DNA of 64,000 nt from Methanogenium marinum (GTDB taxonomy: Archaea; Halobacteriota; Methanomicrobia; Methanomicrobiales; Methanomicrobiaceae): NCBI RefSeq assembly GCF_028912405.1, contig NZ_JAKELO010000002.1, forward strand, positions 1,063,276-1,127,275, given 5' to 3'. A program made the position numbers and the translations under genes. The notes under the pieces were generated by a model. That model saw only the letters and a list, made by a program, of their open reading frames with translations. It made no database searches and had not been told where the DNA came from. Positions within the stretch are counted from its first letter, which is position 1. Every line of letters begins with the position of its first letter. Positions 1 through 8,499 of this stretch are shown here, one piece after another.

Positions 1-1404
1 GATGATGAGATCCAGCAGGACATCCTTGTTGCGCGCCATCGTAAAGACGCTCAGGGGAATATTGGCAGCACCCATACCGGAATGCCCGCCTGCCTCACCG
101 ATCTCACCAAAGGCTTCCTCCATCGCCTGTCCAATATTAAGGCGCAGGTCCTTATTGCGGGATGAAAAGGAGATCAGCTGATCGGTGATGCCATAAACCA
201 CTGCGGTGTTGACACCTTCCAGCTGAATGAGCATATCTGCGGCCTGTGGTATGGCGTCACGGTTGCGCACATAGCCAACATTGGAGAAGAGATAACCGGA
301 AACAATCTTCCGGTTCCGTATTGCTGCACCCATCACCTCAAGTGTCTCCTGCGAGACCGACTGAGAGGTGATCTTCGCCAGAAGTTCATTATCCGTCAGG
401 GGCAGAAGGAAGGCAGAAAGAGTGAGGTCAAGAGGAGAGGTATTGCGGCGGAAACCACGCGTATCGGCCATTATTCCGTAAAAAAGGGCAGTTGCGACGT
501 TTTTATCCACCAGAACATGCAGTTCCTGCATATACTGGGTCATCATACTCGCTGTCGCACCCATATCCGGCCGGCGGTCGAGGAAATCGTATCCGTTTTT
601 TACATCATCGTTTGGATGATGATCGATGACAATATTGATCCGGTCATCTTTTGCAAGTGCATTGTTGATTCCCGGGCCCGGTGAATCGACAATGGCGAGA
701 TAATTGCATTCTCCAAGTGCTTCCGGGGAGATACGGTCCATCCGGATATCCAGCAGATTCACAAATGCACGGTTCTCCTGATGGCCAATCTTCCCATCAT
801 AAAGAATCCGGCATTCGAGATTTCCTTTGGATGCCGCCTTTCCAAGAGCACAGAGTGCCATTGCACTGGAGATAGTATCAGGATCCGGATTTGTATGCGT
901 CACAATACCCAGTGTGCCCCGCCAGGAGGCGAGCAGTTCAAAGAGTTTATGCGCCTGCCGCGAAGACTGAAGTTTGCGTGCATGGTGCACAGCTTTTTTG
1001 GCAAATACCTCCTGCGGGTGAAGCACCACGTCGGCGCCCACCGCATCATAGATATCTTTCCCTCCGGAATCTACCGCACGTGCGATGATGTAGGCCGCAG
1101 GATTTACCTCTTTTATCGTCCGCACCGCTGAGAGATTTGCCTTTTGCTCACTGGATAGGACAAATGCAACTTTTGGAACCGGAATGTCTTTCAGCATATC
1201 CTTGTCGCTGATATCCCTGCAGAACGCCTCATATTTCTGGTCACGGAGATCCTGCACCTTCTTCTCATCCTGATCAATGATGATGATATCATCAGTCTCC
1301 TTGAGAAGTTCGTATAGCACATTGTACCCGATACTGCCGCACCCGAGTATCAGGTAATCCACCGATGACGCCAACTGAGATCCATTAGGAAGATTCTCCG
1401 GCAT
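1..1404 (-). CDS. RCK (TrkA-N) plus DHH/DHHA1 phosphoesterase, 3' end outside window
   Basis: I translated this from the reverse strand; it is open from an ATG at 1404 to the window edge (468 codons, no stop reached). The N-terminus is a Rossmann RCK/TrkA-N domain (ILGCGSIGYNVLYEL, then an acidic strand end IIIIDQD), which in this family binds a nucleotide. A DHH domain follows with THTNPDPDTISSA, a later IVDSPG strand and the DHH-type motif VIDHHPNDD. The last visible residues (GEAGGHSGMGAANIPL) resemble the glycine/histidine-rich DHHA1 substrate motif. The family cleaves phosphoesters such as cyclic dinucleotides or nanoRNA; the substrate here is unknown. A TATA-like element at 1421-1430 lies about 25 bases before the ATG, so the mRNA may be leaderless. 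Confidence 0.88.
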   Translation of the reverse strand, partial: MPENLPNGSQLASSVDYLILGCGSIGYNVLYELLKETDDIIIIDQDEKKVQDLRDQKYEAFCRDISDKDMLKDIPVPKVAFVLSSEQKANLSAVRTIKEVNPAAYIIARAVDSGGKDIYDAVGADVVLHPQEVFAKKAVHHARKLQSSRQAHKLFELLASWRGTLGIVTHTNPDPDTISSAMALCALGKAASKGNLECRILYDGKIGHQENRAFVNLLDIRMDRISPEALGECNYLAIVDSPGPGINNALAKDDRINIVIDHHPNDDVKNGYDFLDRRPDMGATASMMTQYMQELHVLVDKNVATALFYGIMADTRGFRRNTSPLDLTLSAFLLPLTDNELLAKITSQSVSQETLEVMGAAIRNRKIVSGYLFSNVGYVRNRDAIPQAADMLIQLEGVNTAVVYGITDQLISFSSRNKDLRLNIGQAMEEAFGEIGEAGGHSGMGAANIPLSVFTMARNKDVLLDLII

Positions 1405-1495
1405 GATACCACAAGTTTCTGTTTTTATAAGAATAATAAGGATAGCCGAAAAGTATATCGTGATGAACTTACAACATTAGCTGTTCACTTTACAG

Positions 1496-1569
1496 GGGCC
1501 AGTAGCTTAGTCAGGAAGAGCGCCGGACTCTTAATCCGGCGGTCAGGGGTTCAAATCCCTTCTGGCCCG
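1496..1569 (+). tRNA. tRNA-Lys (anticodon CTT)
   Basis: A complete cloverleaf can be drawn. The acceptor stem is GGGCCAG with CTGGCCC. The anticodon stem CCGGA/TCCGG encloses the loop CTCTTAA, giving anticodon CTT. The T-arm contains GGTTCAAATC. The discriminator base is G at 1569 and CCA is not encoded. No intron is visible. Confidence 0.96.
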
Positions 1570-1680
1570 CTAACGATTTCTTTTGTTGTTTTAACTGATT
1601 ATTGAAGATTATCAATATTCAGACATCTGGATTATTTCTGCGTGGTCCAAGTCTCAATGCAAAAGAGAGGGCATACAAAT

Positions 1681-2571
1681 TCACTTTCCAATCATGAGAA
1701 GCATCTCCTCAAGACTGGGATAGCGCGATTCAATCCCCCGGAGAGTCCCCCCTGCAGAGGCAACAGCCGCAGTCACGGAATTGAGGTCATCCATACTCTC
1801 AGCAATGACCACATACTCCCCGCTTTCCTCTTCAAAACTGAGCGAATGGGGCAGGGCAGAAGGATCTGCTGTGACAAAACGAATATGGTAAGATAGGGAA
1901 CCAAACTGTTCTCTAAGCTCATCCATTGTCCCGAAGGCGGCGATCTTTCCCTGCCGAAGGATGAGCACACGGTCACAGATTTCCTCAACCTGATAGAGAT
2001 TATGGGCCGAGAGAAGGATCGTCTTCTGCATGGTGTCACGCAGATGTGCAAGATAGCCGATGATGTAGCGCGAGGTCATCGGGTCCAGCCCGGACGTTGG
2101 TTCATCATAAATCAGGAGAGACGGTTTGTGCAGCAGAGAACGGGCAATCGCAACCTTGCGCCTCATCCCTTTCGAAAGTTCACCGATACGCTTCCCCTGA
2201 GGATCAAGCTTGAGTGAAGATAACAGTTTATCGCTCCGGATACGACACTCGTCTGCAGGAATGCCATAAATATCCCCAAAAAATCTGAGATAGCTCTCCA
2301 CCGTCATTGTCTCATACAACCGGGACTCCTCCGGGAGATACCCCAGCATCTCCTTCAGGCGTGCGGGGTTGCGCCTGACATCGATGCCCTCGATTACAAG
2401 GTCGCCTGCGGTCGGCTGAATCAGGCCTGCCATACACTTCAGAAGCGTTGTCTTCCCTGCACCATTGTGCCCGATGATCCCAAATATACCCGGATCATCA
2501 AAGGAGAAACTTACCTCATCCAGTGCCCGGAATGTGCCGTAATCTTTTACCAGTCCCCGTGCCTCAATCAT
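1681..2571 (-). CDS. ABC-2 type exporter, ATP-binding subunit
   Basis: A 296-residue ABC ATPase that would energise the two permeases encoded divergently from 2756. Walker A is GHNGAGKT (34-41), the signature is LSKGM (132-136), Walker B is LLIYDE followed by PTSGLDP (152-163), and the switch histidine is near 190 (LLSAHN). The C-terminal 70 residues beyond the nucleotide-binding core are the extension usual in CcmA/NatA-type exporters. The 184-base intergenic space to the permease gene would hold two divergent promoters. The substrate cannot be told from the sequence. Confidence 0.93.
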   Translation of the reverse strand: MIEARGLVKDYGTFRALDEVSFSFDDPGIFGIIGHNGAGKTTLLKCMAGLIQPTAGDLVIEGIDVRRNPARLKEMLGYLPEESRLYETMTVESYLRFFGDIYGIPADECRIRSDKLLSSLKLDPQGKRIGELSKGMRRKVAIARSLLHKPSLLIYDEPTSGLDPMTSRYIIGYLAHLRDTMQKTILLSAHNLYQVEEICDRVLILRQGKIAAFGTMDELREQFGSLSYHIRFVTADPSALPHSLSFEEESGEYVVIAESMDDLNSVTAAVASAGGTLRGIESRYPSLEEMLLMIGK

Positions 2572-2755
2572 GTAATCACCGATGGTAGAGTGCTTGGAAG
2601 TTATATGATTTAATCCCCGGGGTCAGATAAAATCCTCTGCCACATATTCCCCTGCCAGGGTGCCAATCAGGCTATTTACCAGAAATATACCGTTATTTTC
2701 CCTCATGAGCGGTGCCAATACTTAAAATAGGATTGACTGCCATCTCAGGATAAGA

Positions 2756-4543
2756 ATGCTGCCGCCACTGCGCCAGATACTGACCATCGGCAAATGGGAG
2801 GTGCGCCGCTCTGCAACCACCATGCCGCGTGAAGTTCTTCCGGTAGCGGTAGTGCTATTCATCCTCCTCATTGTGGTGACCGGGTACACACAGGAGAGTG
2901 GGATTCACCTTCAGGACCGGATGTATACGGCAGGTGTCAATTCAGCGGATACCGGCGCCATCATCCTCGGAGACCCACGGTTTACTATCTACCTGGGAAC
3001 CGCGGGAGATACCGACCTCACCATCTCCCCGCCAGACGTACGGTGGGGAGATACCGATCGGGGCAAAGCCGCCCTGAAGGCCTTCCAGACCGACTATAAC
3101 CGATATCAGACGGCGCAATATAACCGCGAAGACGACCTATTCGCCGCATACCCTCTCTGGATCGATGTTCAGTATGTCAGGAGCGAGCTTGATTTCACCG
3201 CAACCGAGGCAGGAACCGGCGTATCAGGCGCTCCAAACCCCTATGTAAACCCAGTCCCCGACCGTCCGGTGCAGGTGGTTGATGAACCATCTGCAGATAT
3301 CGGATATACCAAAGAAGAACTCAGGTCCGAACTGGTCGGAACAGAAGGCGAAGACAGCACGGTTGCGCGCTATACCGATGTGGTCGCAGGAGAGGGAGCA
3401 CTGGGCGACTTCAAAACCCCGTCCCAACTCACTCCGCCCCTGCCCTTCGACGCCATTGTGCTGGTCTTTGTCTTCATTTTCCCCCTCTACTTCACCTCAC
3501 AGTTCTACATGATGTCGGTGATGAACGAAAGAATAGAACGGAGGGGAGAAATTCTCCTCTCAAGCCCGCTTCGGCCGTCAGCCATTGTCATTGGAAAGAT
3601 GCTGCCCTATCTGGTAGTGATGATCGTGGTAACCACCATCCTCTCCCTTACCACCGGTGAGACTACAATCGTCCTTGCGGCCGTATTTCCCGTCATCCTC
3701 TTCTTCCTTGCAGCAGCTCTTCTCATCGGAATGGCCGCACGGAGTTTTAAAGAACTCTCGTTCATATCCATCTTTTTCTCGACTGTCGCAACATCGTATC
3801 TCTTTTTCCCGAGCATCTTTGCAAATATACATGTCATCTCCCTCATCTCCCCTCTGACTCTAATCATCTATGCGATTGAGGGTACCCCTTTCACACTCGC
3901 CAATTACTTCTACTCCACCTTCCTGTTCTGGGTGACAGCAGCGATTCTCTTTGCAATATGCATCATCAACTTCAATGAAGAACGCCTCTTCACCCTCCAC
4001 CCCCTGCGGGAAAAGGTGCGGGAGTACATCGGGAGCGCTGTCTCAGAGAAATATCCGTTTGTCTCACTCTTCGGAATTACCCTCTTTTCCATCCCCTTTG
4101 TGCTGATGGCACAGCTGATGCTCCTCGTCCTCCTCTTCAATCTCCCAATGCCATTCTCTCTCGTTGTCCTCATCTTTGCGGCGGCATTCATCGAGGAGTG
4201 GGCAAAATCAATCGGCATCTATGCGATTGCTGTGGAACGGCCGGCATTTCTCACGTGGAGAAATGTCATCTTCGCATCCCTTGCCGTGATGGCCGGGTTC
4301 TTTCTGGGCGAGAAACTGCTCCTCTTTGCAACCCTCGCCCAGATCTCAGAGTCAATCTTTGGCGCGGCCCTCTTCTCCAGCCTCCAGGTGCTCTGGATGC
4401 CTCTCACCCTGCACTTCACCGGCGCCTTCATCACCATATCTCTGCTAAAAGTATTCGGAAAGAGAGTCTACCCCCTGGCACTGGTTGTGGCATCCCTCGT
4501 CCATGGAATGTATAATCTCTACTTTATCACAGGAGGATTCTGA
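2756..4543 (+). CDS. ABC-2 permease fused to a PrsW-type intramembrane protease domain
   Basis: 595 residues. The N-terminal half is an ABC-2 permease: one membrane helix (about 28-43), a large extracytoplasmic loop (about 45-230), then a group of helices that includes the cytoplasmic segment MNERIERRGEILLSSPLRPS, typical of ABC-2 exporters. The C-terminal ~155 residues look like PrsW: EEWAK (480-484, the EExxK motif), a GFFLGEK segment, a helix with LHFTGA, and a last helix with HGMYN near 583. All the membrane motifs expected of a PrsW-type protease are therefore present. The stop is followed after two bases by the next permease ATG. Two helix bundles in one chain suggest a transporter half carrying its own protease or binding module; the proteolytic activity is inferred. 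Confidence 0.85.
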   Translation: MLPPLRQILTIGKWEVRRSATTMPREVLPVAVVLFILLIVVTGYTQESGIHLQDRMYTAGVNSADTGAIILGDPRFTIYLGTAGDTDLTISPPDVRWGDTDRGKAALKAFQTDYNRYQTAQYNREDDLFAAYPLWIDVQYVRSELDFTATEAGTGVSGAPNPYVNPVPDRPVQVVDEPSADIGYTKEELRSELVGTEGEDSTVARYTDVVAGEGALGDFKTPSQLTPPLPFDAIVLVFVFIFPLYFTSQFYMMSVMNERIERRGEILLSSPLRPSAIVIGKMLPYLVVMIVVTTILSLTTGETTIVLAAVFPVILFFLAAALLIGMAARSFKELSFISIFFSTVATSYLFFPSIFANIHVISLISPLTLIIYAIEGTPFTLANYFYSTFLFWVTAAILFAICIINFNEERLFTLHPLREKVREYIGSAVSEKYPFVSLFGITLFSIPFVLMAQLMLLVLLFNLPMPFSLVVLIFAAAFIEEWAKSIGIYAIAVERPAFLTWRNVIFASLAVMAGFFLGEKLLLFATLAQISESIFGAALFSSLQVLWMPLTLHFTGAFITISLLKVFGKRVYPLALVVASLVHGMYNLYFITGGF

Positions 4544-4545
4544 AA

Positions 4546-5622
4546 ATGGACCTGCGGCACATCTACGTCATCACAAAAAAGGAGTTGAGGTCCATCAATG
4601 CCGAGAAGACGATCATCCTCGCAATCCTTCTCCAGCTATTCATTGCGATGTTTTCATCATTTCTCATCGTCGGTCTTGCTGCAATGTATGACCCGGATGC
4701 CCTCTCGGAATACTCCCGGCAGCAATATTCAGTCGCCTACACAGGGTCAGCATCACCACTGGAGGAGCTGCTGCGGGAGAGCGGGGACTTTGTTGTCTAT
4801 GAGATGGACCTTGCAACCGCGGTTACCGCTCTTGAGGAACGCAAACTCAGTGCGGTTATCTGGGTACCGGATACGGCCCCGGATGCGAACGACCCCGTAA
4901 AAATCACCCTTTACACCATCAAAAACGACATCCAGTCATCGGTCGTGAACAGTAAACTGAGAGATGTCTTTGTCACATACGAAGAGAGTCTGCGTGACAT
5001 CCGGGGAGACCGCATCTCATCAGACCCCATCGTGGTGAACCTGCCGCCGGATGTGCCCGGCACAAACTTCTATGAGTTTGTCTACGGACTTCTCATCCCC
5101 CTCCTCATCTTTATGCCTGCCATCATTTCAGCGGCACTAATAATCGACATGATCACAGAGGAGTTCCAGCATGACACCATCGAAACCCTCATCTCCACAC
5201 CCATCACCTTCGCCGAGATGGTTTGGGGCAAAGTAGCCGCCTGTTTTGTGATTGTGCCGGTGCAGGCAGCCCTTTGGATTGCTCTGATGGTGATAAACGG
5301 CATATATGTGGCAGGCATTGTACCAATTCTTCTGCACGTGAGTGTGGCATCGCTTCTTATGATCCTCCTGTCCACCTTTGTGGCCCTGCACTACCGGGAA
5401 CGGACCAGTGCCCAGTTCATCTTTTCAACAGCCCTTGTGGTGGTCTTAATAGGCGTCCTCTCCCTCCCAGCAAACCCGGCAAATCTGATTGTCCTCCTCT
5501 CCATTGGCGCTGTTGGGGGGGAGCACTGGATAGTTTTTGCCGTGATGATTGGCGTTCTTGCTCTGGGAATTGCCGCACTCAACCGGTATATGCATGTGGT
5601 GGAGAAGACGGCCCTGCAGTGA
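4546..5622 (+). CDS. ABC-2 type exporter, second permease
   Basis: 358 residues with one N-terminal helix (about 25-45), a long extracytoplasmic domain (about 50-175) and about five C-terminal helices. The segment EFQHDTIETLISTPITFAEMVWGK is the conserved cytoplasmic coupling region of ABC-2/NatB-like permeases (E.....ETLL.TP). It starts two bases after the upstream permease stop, so the two are almost certainly co-translated. It should form the heterodimer partner of the PrsW-fused permease, with the ATPase at 1681-2571. The next gene, a PEGA protein, lies 54 bases downstream in the same direction. Confidence 0.9.
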   Translation: MDLRHIYVITKKELRSINAEKTIILAILLQLFIAMFSSFLIVGLAAMYDPDALSEYSRQQYSVAYTGSASPLEELLRESGDFVVYEMDLATAVTALEERKLSAVIWVPDTAPDANDPVKITLYTIKNDIQSSVVNSKLRDVFVTYEESLRDIRGDRISSDPIVVNLPPDVPGTNFYEFVYGLLIPLLIFMPAIISAALIIDMITEEFQHDTIETLISTPITFAEMVWGKVAACFVIVPVQAALWIALMVINGIYVAGIVPILLHVSVASLLMILLSTFVALHYRERTSAQFIFSTALVVVLIGVLSLPANPANLIVLLSIGAVGGEHWIVFAVMIGVLALGIAALNRYMHVVEKTALQ

Positions 5623-5676
5623 GCAGGCATACCATAGAATTAAATATCATTTCATGAAAGGGGGAGTCTGATCAGA

Positions 5677-6978
5677 ATGAAATGGTTTGCACTTCTTCTT
5701 ATGGCCTGCACGATTGCTGCAGGTGTTGTCTTTCCGGCAGCGGCCCAAGTCGTGACACTGCCGATTGCAGGCATTGCCCAATATGATGTCTATACCAATG
5801 TGGATGTGGCCGATATCTACTTTAACGGCGAATATATGGGCAGGACCTCATCCGGGTATCTTCAGGTGATCGTCAACACACCTGCATCATACACACAGGC
5901 GATGGCATCCCGTGCAGGGTATAACAATGCCTATGTAAACCTGCCATCCGCTTCACCGGGAGGAATATATTCCGTCAGTCTCACCCTGACGTCCATCACA
6001 CCATCATACGGCACCCTCTCAGTAACCTCGTCCCCAACCGGCGCTTCCATCTATGTCGATAATGTATATCAGGGACTCACCCCACAGCAGATTAGCCTCA
6101 CAAACAACCAGTATACGCTCCGGCTGGAGCACAGCGGTTACAACAGCTACACCCAGAAAGTCTATGTCTATGGCGGCCAGATTACGACCGTGAGTGCGTC
6201 TCTTGTTCCGTCCACCTCATACGGGACCATCTCGATTTCCAGCTCACCGTCTCAGGCGAATGTATATCTGGATGGGAACTTCCGCGGCACAACCACCCAG
6301 ACGATAAGTGGCCTCACCGCAGGCTCATACTTTGTCGAACTCACAAAACCCGGTTACCAGGACTGGACCGGGTCAGTACGGGTCTATGCCAGTCAGGTCA
6401 CCTCCGTCTCCCCGGCACTGGTGCCGGTGAAGTCACCAACAACAGGCGCCCTCTCAGTCACATCAAACCCATCCTATGCCGCTGTCTACCTGGACGAAAC
6501 CTATGAAGGACAGACAGCACCCGGTACGCCGTTTATTATCAGCGATGTCACCGCAGGCAGCCATACTGTGATGGTTCGCCTCTCCGGCTATGATGATTCA
6601 GTCTCGACAGTCACAGTTAACTCCGGTCAGACCACCACGGTGAGTGCTGAACTCTCTCCCTCAGGCACCGGATATGGGACAATCTCTGTTACATCCTCCC
6701 CAACCGGTGCGGAGGTGTATGTCAATAATGCAAAGGTGGGAATAACCCCCGTCACCTCAAATGAGGTACAGCCCGGATCATATACCGTGACCATCCGCCT
6801 TTCAGGCTACACGGAATGGTCATCAGTTACTGAGGTGACAGCAGGCTCAACCTCATCTGTCTCAGCAAGCCTCTCACCTCTCCCCAAGCAGTCACCCTTC
6901 TCCCTCCTGCTTCCCGCCAGTGCACTTATGGCACTGGGCGGTTTTTTCCTCTGTAGAAGGGAGCACAGGAAAGACTGA
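5677..6978 (+). CDS. Secreted PEGA-repeat protein, membrane-anchored
   Basis: 433 residues. Residues 1-25 form a signal peptide ending in an AAA(Q) motif. The body has about five PEGA-type repeats (roughly 35-100, 108-175, 178-248, 252-330, 333-405), each with the pattern LSVTSSPTGASIYVDN...G.TP...L..G.Y.L.L...GY. A C-terminal hydrophobic helix (SLLLPASALMALGGFFLC) followed by a basic tail (RREHRKD) anchors it in the membrane with the repeats outside. PEGA domains are found in archaeal surface proteins and their ligands are mostly unknown. It follows the ABC exporter on the same strand, and a close paralogue is next. Confidence 0.9.
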   Translation: MKWFALLLMACTIAAGVVFPAAAQVVTLPIAGIAQYDVYTNVDVADIYFNGEYMGRTSSGYLQVIVNTPASYTQAMASRAGYNNAYVNLPSASPGGIYSVSLTLTSITPSYGTLSVTSSPTGASIYVDNVYQGLTPQQISLTNNQYTLRLEHSGYNSYTQKVYVYGGQITTVSASLVPSTSYGTISISSSPSQANVYLDGNFRGTTTQTISGLTAGSYFVELTKPGYQDWTGSVRVYASQVTSVSPALVPVKSPTTGALSVTSNPSYAAVYLDETYEGQTAPGTPFIISDVTAGSHTVMVRLSGYDDSVSTVTVNSGQTTTVSAELSPSGTGYGTISVTSSPTGAEVYVNNAKVGITPVTSNEVQPGSYTVTIRLSGYTEWSSVTEVTAGSTSSVSASLSPLPKQSPFSLLLPASALMALGGFFLCRREHRKD

Positions 6979-7102
6979 AAGCAGATCATTTTCCTACCTT
7001 ATTTCACTCATATTAGAGCATTTTTTTGAAAATCGGAACAATTTTTTTATTTTGCCAATTAAAAAACAGCAGATTATTTATATCCGGCAAAATAATCGTT
7101 CA

Positions 7103-8428
7103 ATGATCATCATGATACGAAAATTTTACGTGCTTATCATAAGCATGCTCATCATCGCTGCTGCAGTCCCTGCTGCACTGGCTGAACTCCCCCTGGGTCC
7201 CAGCATTGGCGGTGACCAGGGATGGTATGACATCTACACCAATGTCGATGGTTGTTCCATCTACTTTGACGGAGAATACAAGGGAGTAACCACAGGTGGA
7301 GTCCTGAGTGTCGGAGTGTATTCCACCGCAGCTCCATACAGCACCGTGAGGGCGGAAAAGTCCGGCTACTCGTCTGCATCAAAGTCTCTCCCTGCAACAC
7401 CAAGTCCGGGAGAACACCAGTCTGTCTACCTGACGTTAAACCCAAATACACCCACAACCGGAAACATCCAGGTAAGCTCCTCACCATCCGGTGCAGCAGT
7501 CTATGTGAACAGCGTTTACTATGGTACAACCCCGCACACAGTCTATAATCTCCCTGCCGGAAATAACGACCTGAGGCTCACCTACTCAGGGTATAATGAT
7601 TACCGTGACACAGTCAAGGTCGTCGCAGGACAGACAACCACCACCTATGCTACCCTCCAGTCACAGGTGACCTATGGTACGCTCTCTGTCACAAGTTCCC
7701 CATCAAATGGAAACATCTACCTGGACGGGGCATACAAAGGCACAACCCCACGGACAATAGGCGGTCTCTCCCAGGGTGCACATACCCTTGAAGTCACCAT
7801 GCCCGGATACCAGGAATGGGCAAACACCATCCAGATCCACTCAAACCAAGTGACCTATGCAACGGCAACACTCGCCGCAGACCCACAGTCAACAACAGGT
7901 TCCATCTCTGTTACCACAAACCCGTCGTATGCCTCAGTCTATATTGACAGCGTCTACTACGGCACAACCAACCCGGGAAATGCACTCCTTGCAAATAACA
8001 TTGCAGCAGGCAGTCACTCTGTGAAAGTCACCCTCTCAGGATATGATGACTCAGTCTCGACAGTGACTGTCAACTCCGGCCAGACCACAACCGTGAACGC
8101 AAACCTTGGCGGCGGTGCAACCGGAAACGGTGCAATCACTATCACATCATCACCAACCGGTGCCACGGTTCTGCTGAACAATGTGAACAAGGGCATCACT
8201 CCGGTAACACTCAGTGATCTGACCCCTGGTGGCTATACTGTCACTCTTGAGCTCTCCGGATACACCACCTGGTCTGAAGTGGCTCAGGTGAACGCCGGTG
8301 CAACATCAACGGTTTCGGCAAACCTTGCCCCAACACCTACTTCCACCCAGAGTCCCGCACCCATGCTTGCAGTGATCGGTGCCCTCGGTGCCTGTGCAAT
8401 GATTCTTGCTGCACGCAAACAAGAATAA
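7103..8428 (+). CDS. Secreted PEGA-repeat protein, paralogue of the preceding gene
   Basis: I place the start at 7103, where a signal peptide begins (MIIMIRKFYVLIISM, cleavage after AALA); 7112 is an alternative. The longer reading frame back to 6920 overlaps the previous gene and encodes no signal. The TATA-like TTATTTATAT at about 7074-7083 fits a leaderless or very short-leader mRNA, so this gene has its own promoter. The mature part has five PEGA-like repeats, some nearly identical to the upstream protein (GYDDSVSTVTVNSGQTTTV occurs in both), and ends in a hydrophobic anchor followed by ARKQE. A tandem duplication is the simplest origin. Confidence 0.9.
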   Translation: MIIMIRKFYVLIISMLIIAAAVPAALAELPLGPSIGGDQGWYDIYTNVDGCSIYFDGEYKGVTTGGVLSVGVYSTAAPYSTVRAEKSGYSSASKSLPATPSPGEHQSVYLTLNPNTPTTGNIQVSSSPSGAAVYVNSVYYGTTPHTVYNLPAGNNDLRLTYSGYNDYRDTVKVVAGQTTTTYATLQSQVTYGTLSVTSSPSNGNIYLDGAYKGTTPRTIGGLSQGAHTLEVTMPGYQEWANTIQIHSNQVTYATATLAADPQSTTGSISVTTNPSYASVYIDSVYYGTTNPGNALLANNIAAGSHSVKVTLSGYDDSVSTVTVNSGQTTTVNANLGGGATGNGAITITSSPTGATVLLNNVNKGITPVTLSDLTPGGYTVTLELSGYTTWSEVAQVNAGATSTVSANLAPTPTSTQSPAPMLAVIGALGACAMILAARKQE

Positions 8429-8460
8429 TCACATCTTTTTTTTTCACCCGGTACGTGAAT
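8429..8460 (+). terminator. T-rich transcription termination region after the PEGA genes
   Basis: A run of nine T residues lies just after the second PEGA stop codon (within 8435-8446). T-tracts downstream of stop codons act as intrinsic terminators in archaea. Confidence 0.5.
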
Positions 8461-8499
8461 CTGTATCGTTATATCATACTGAGAACAAGAGTAGTGGTA

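Noticed and set aside
7092..7103. Longer N-terminus for the second PEGA protein (start at 6920)
   Set aside because: The extra 61 codons overlap the previous gene, lack a signal peptide and have no similarity to the paralogue.
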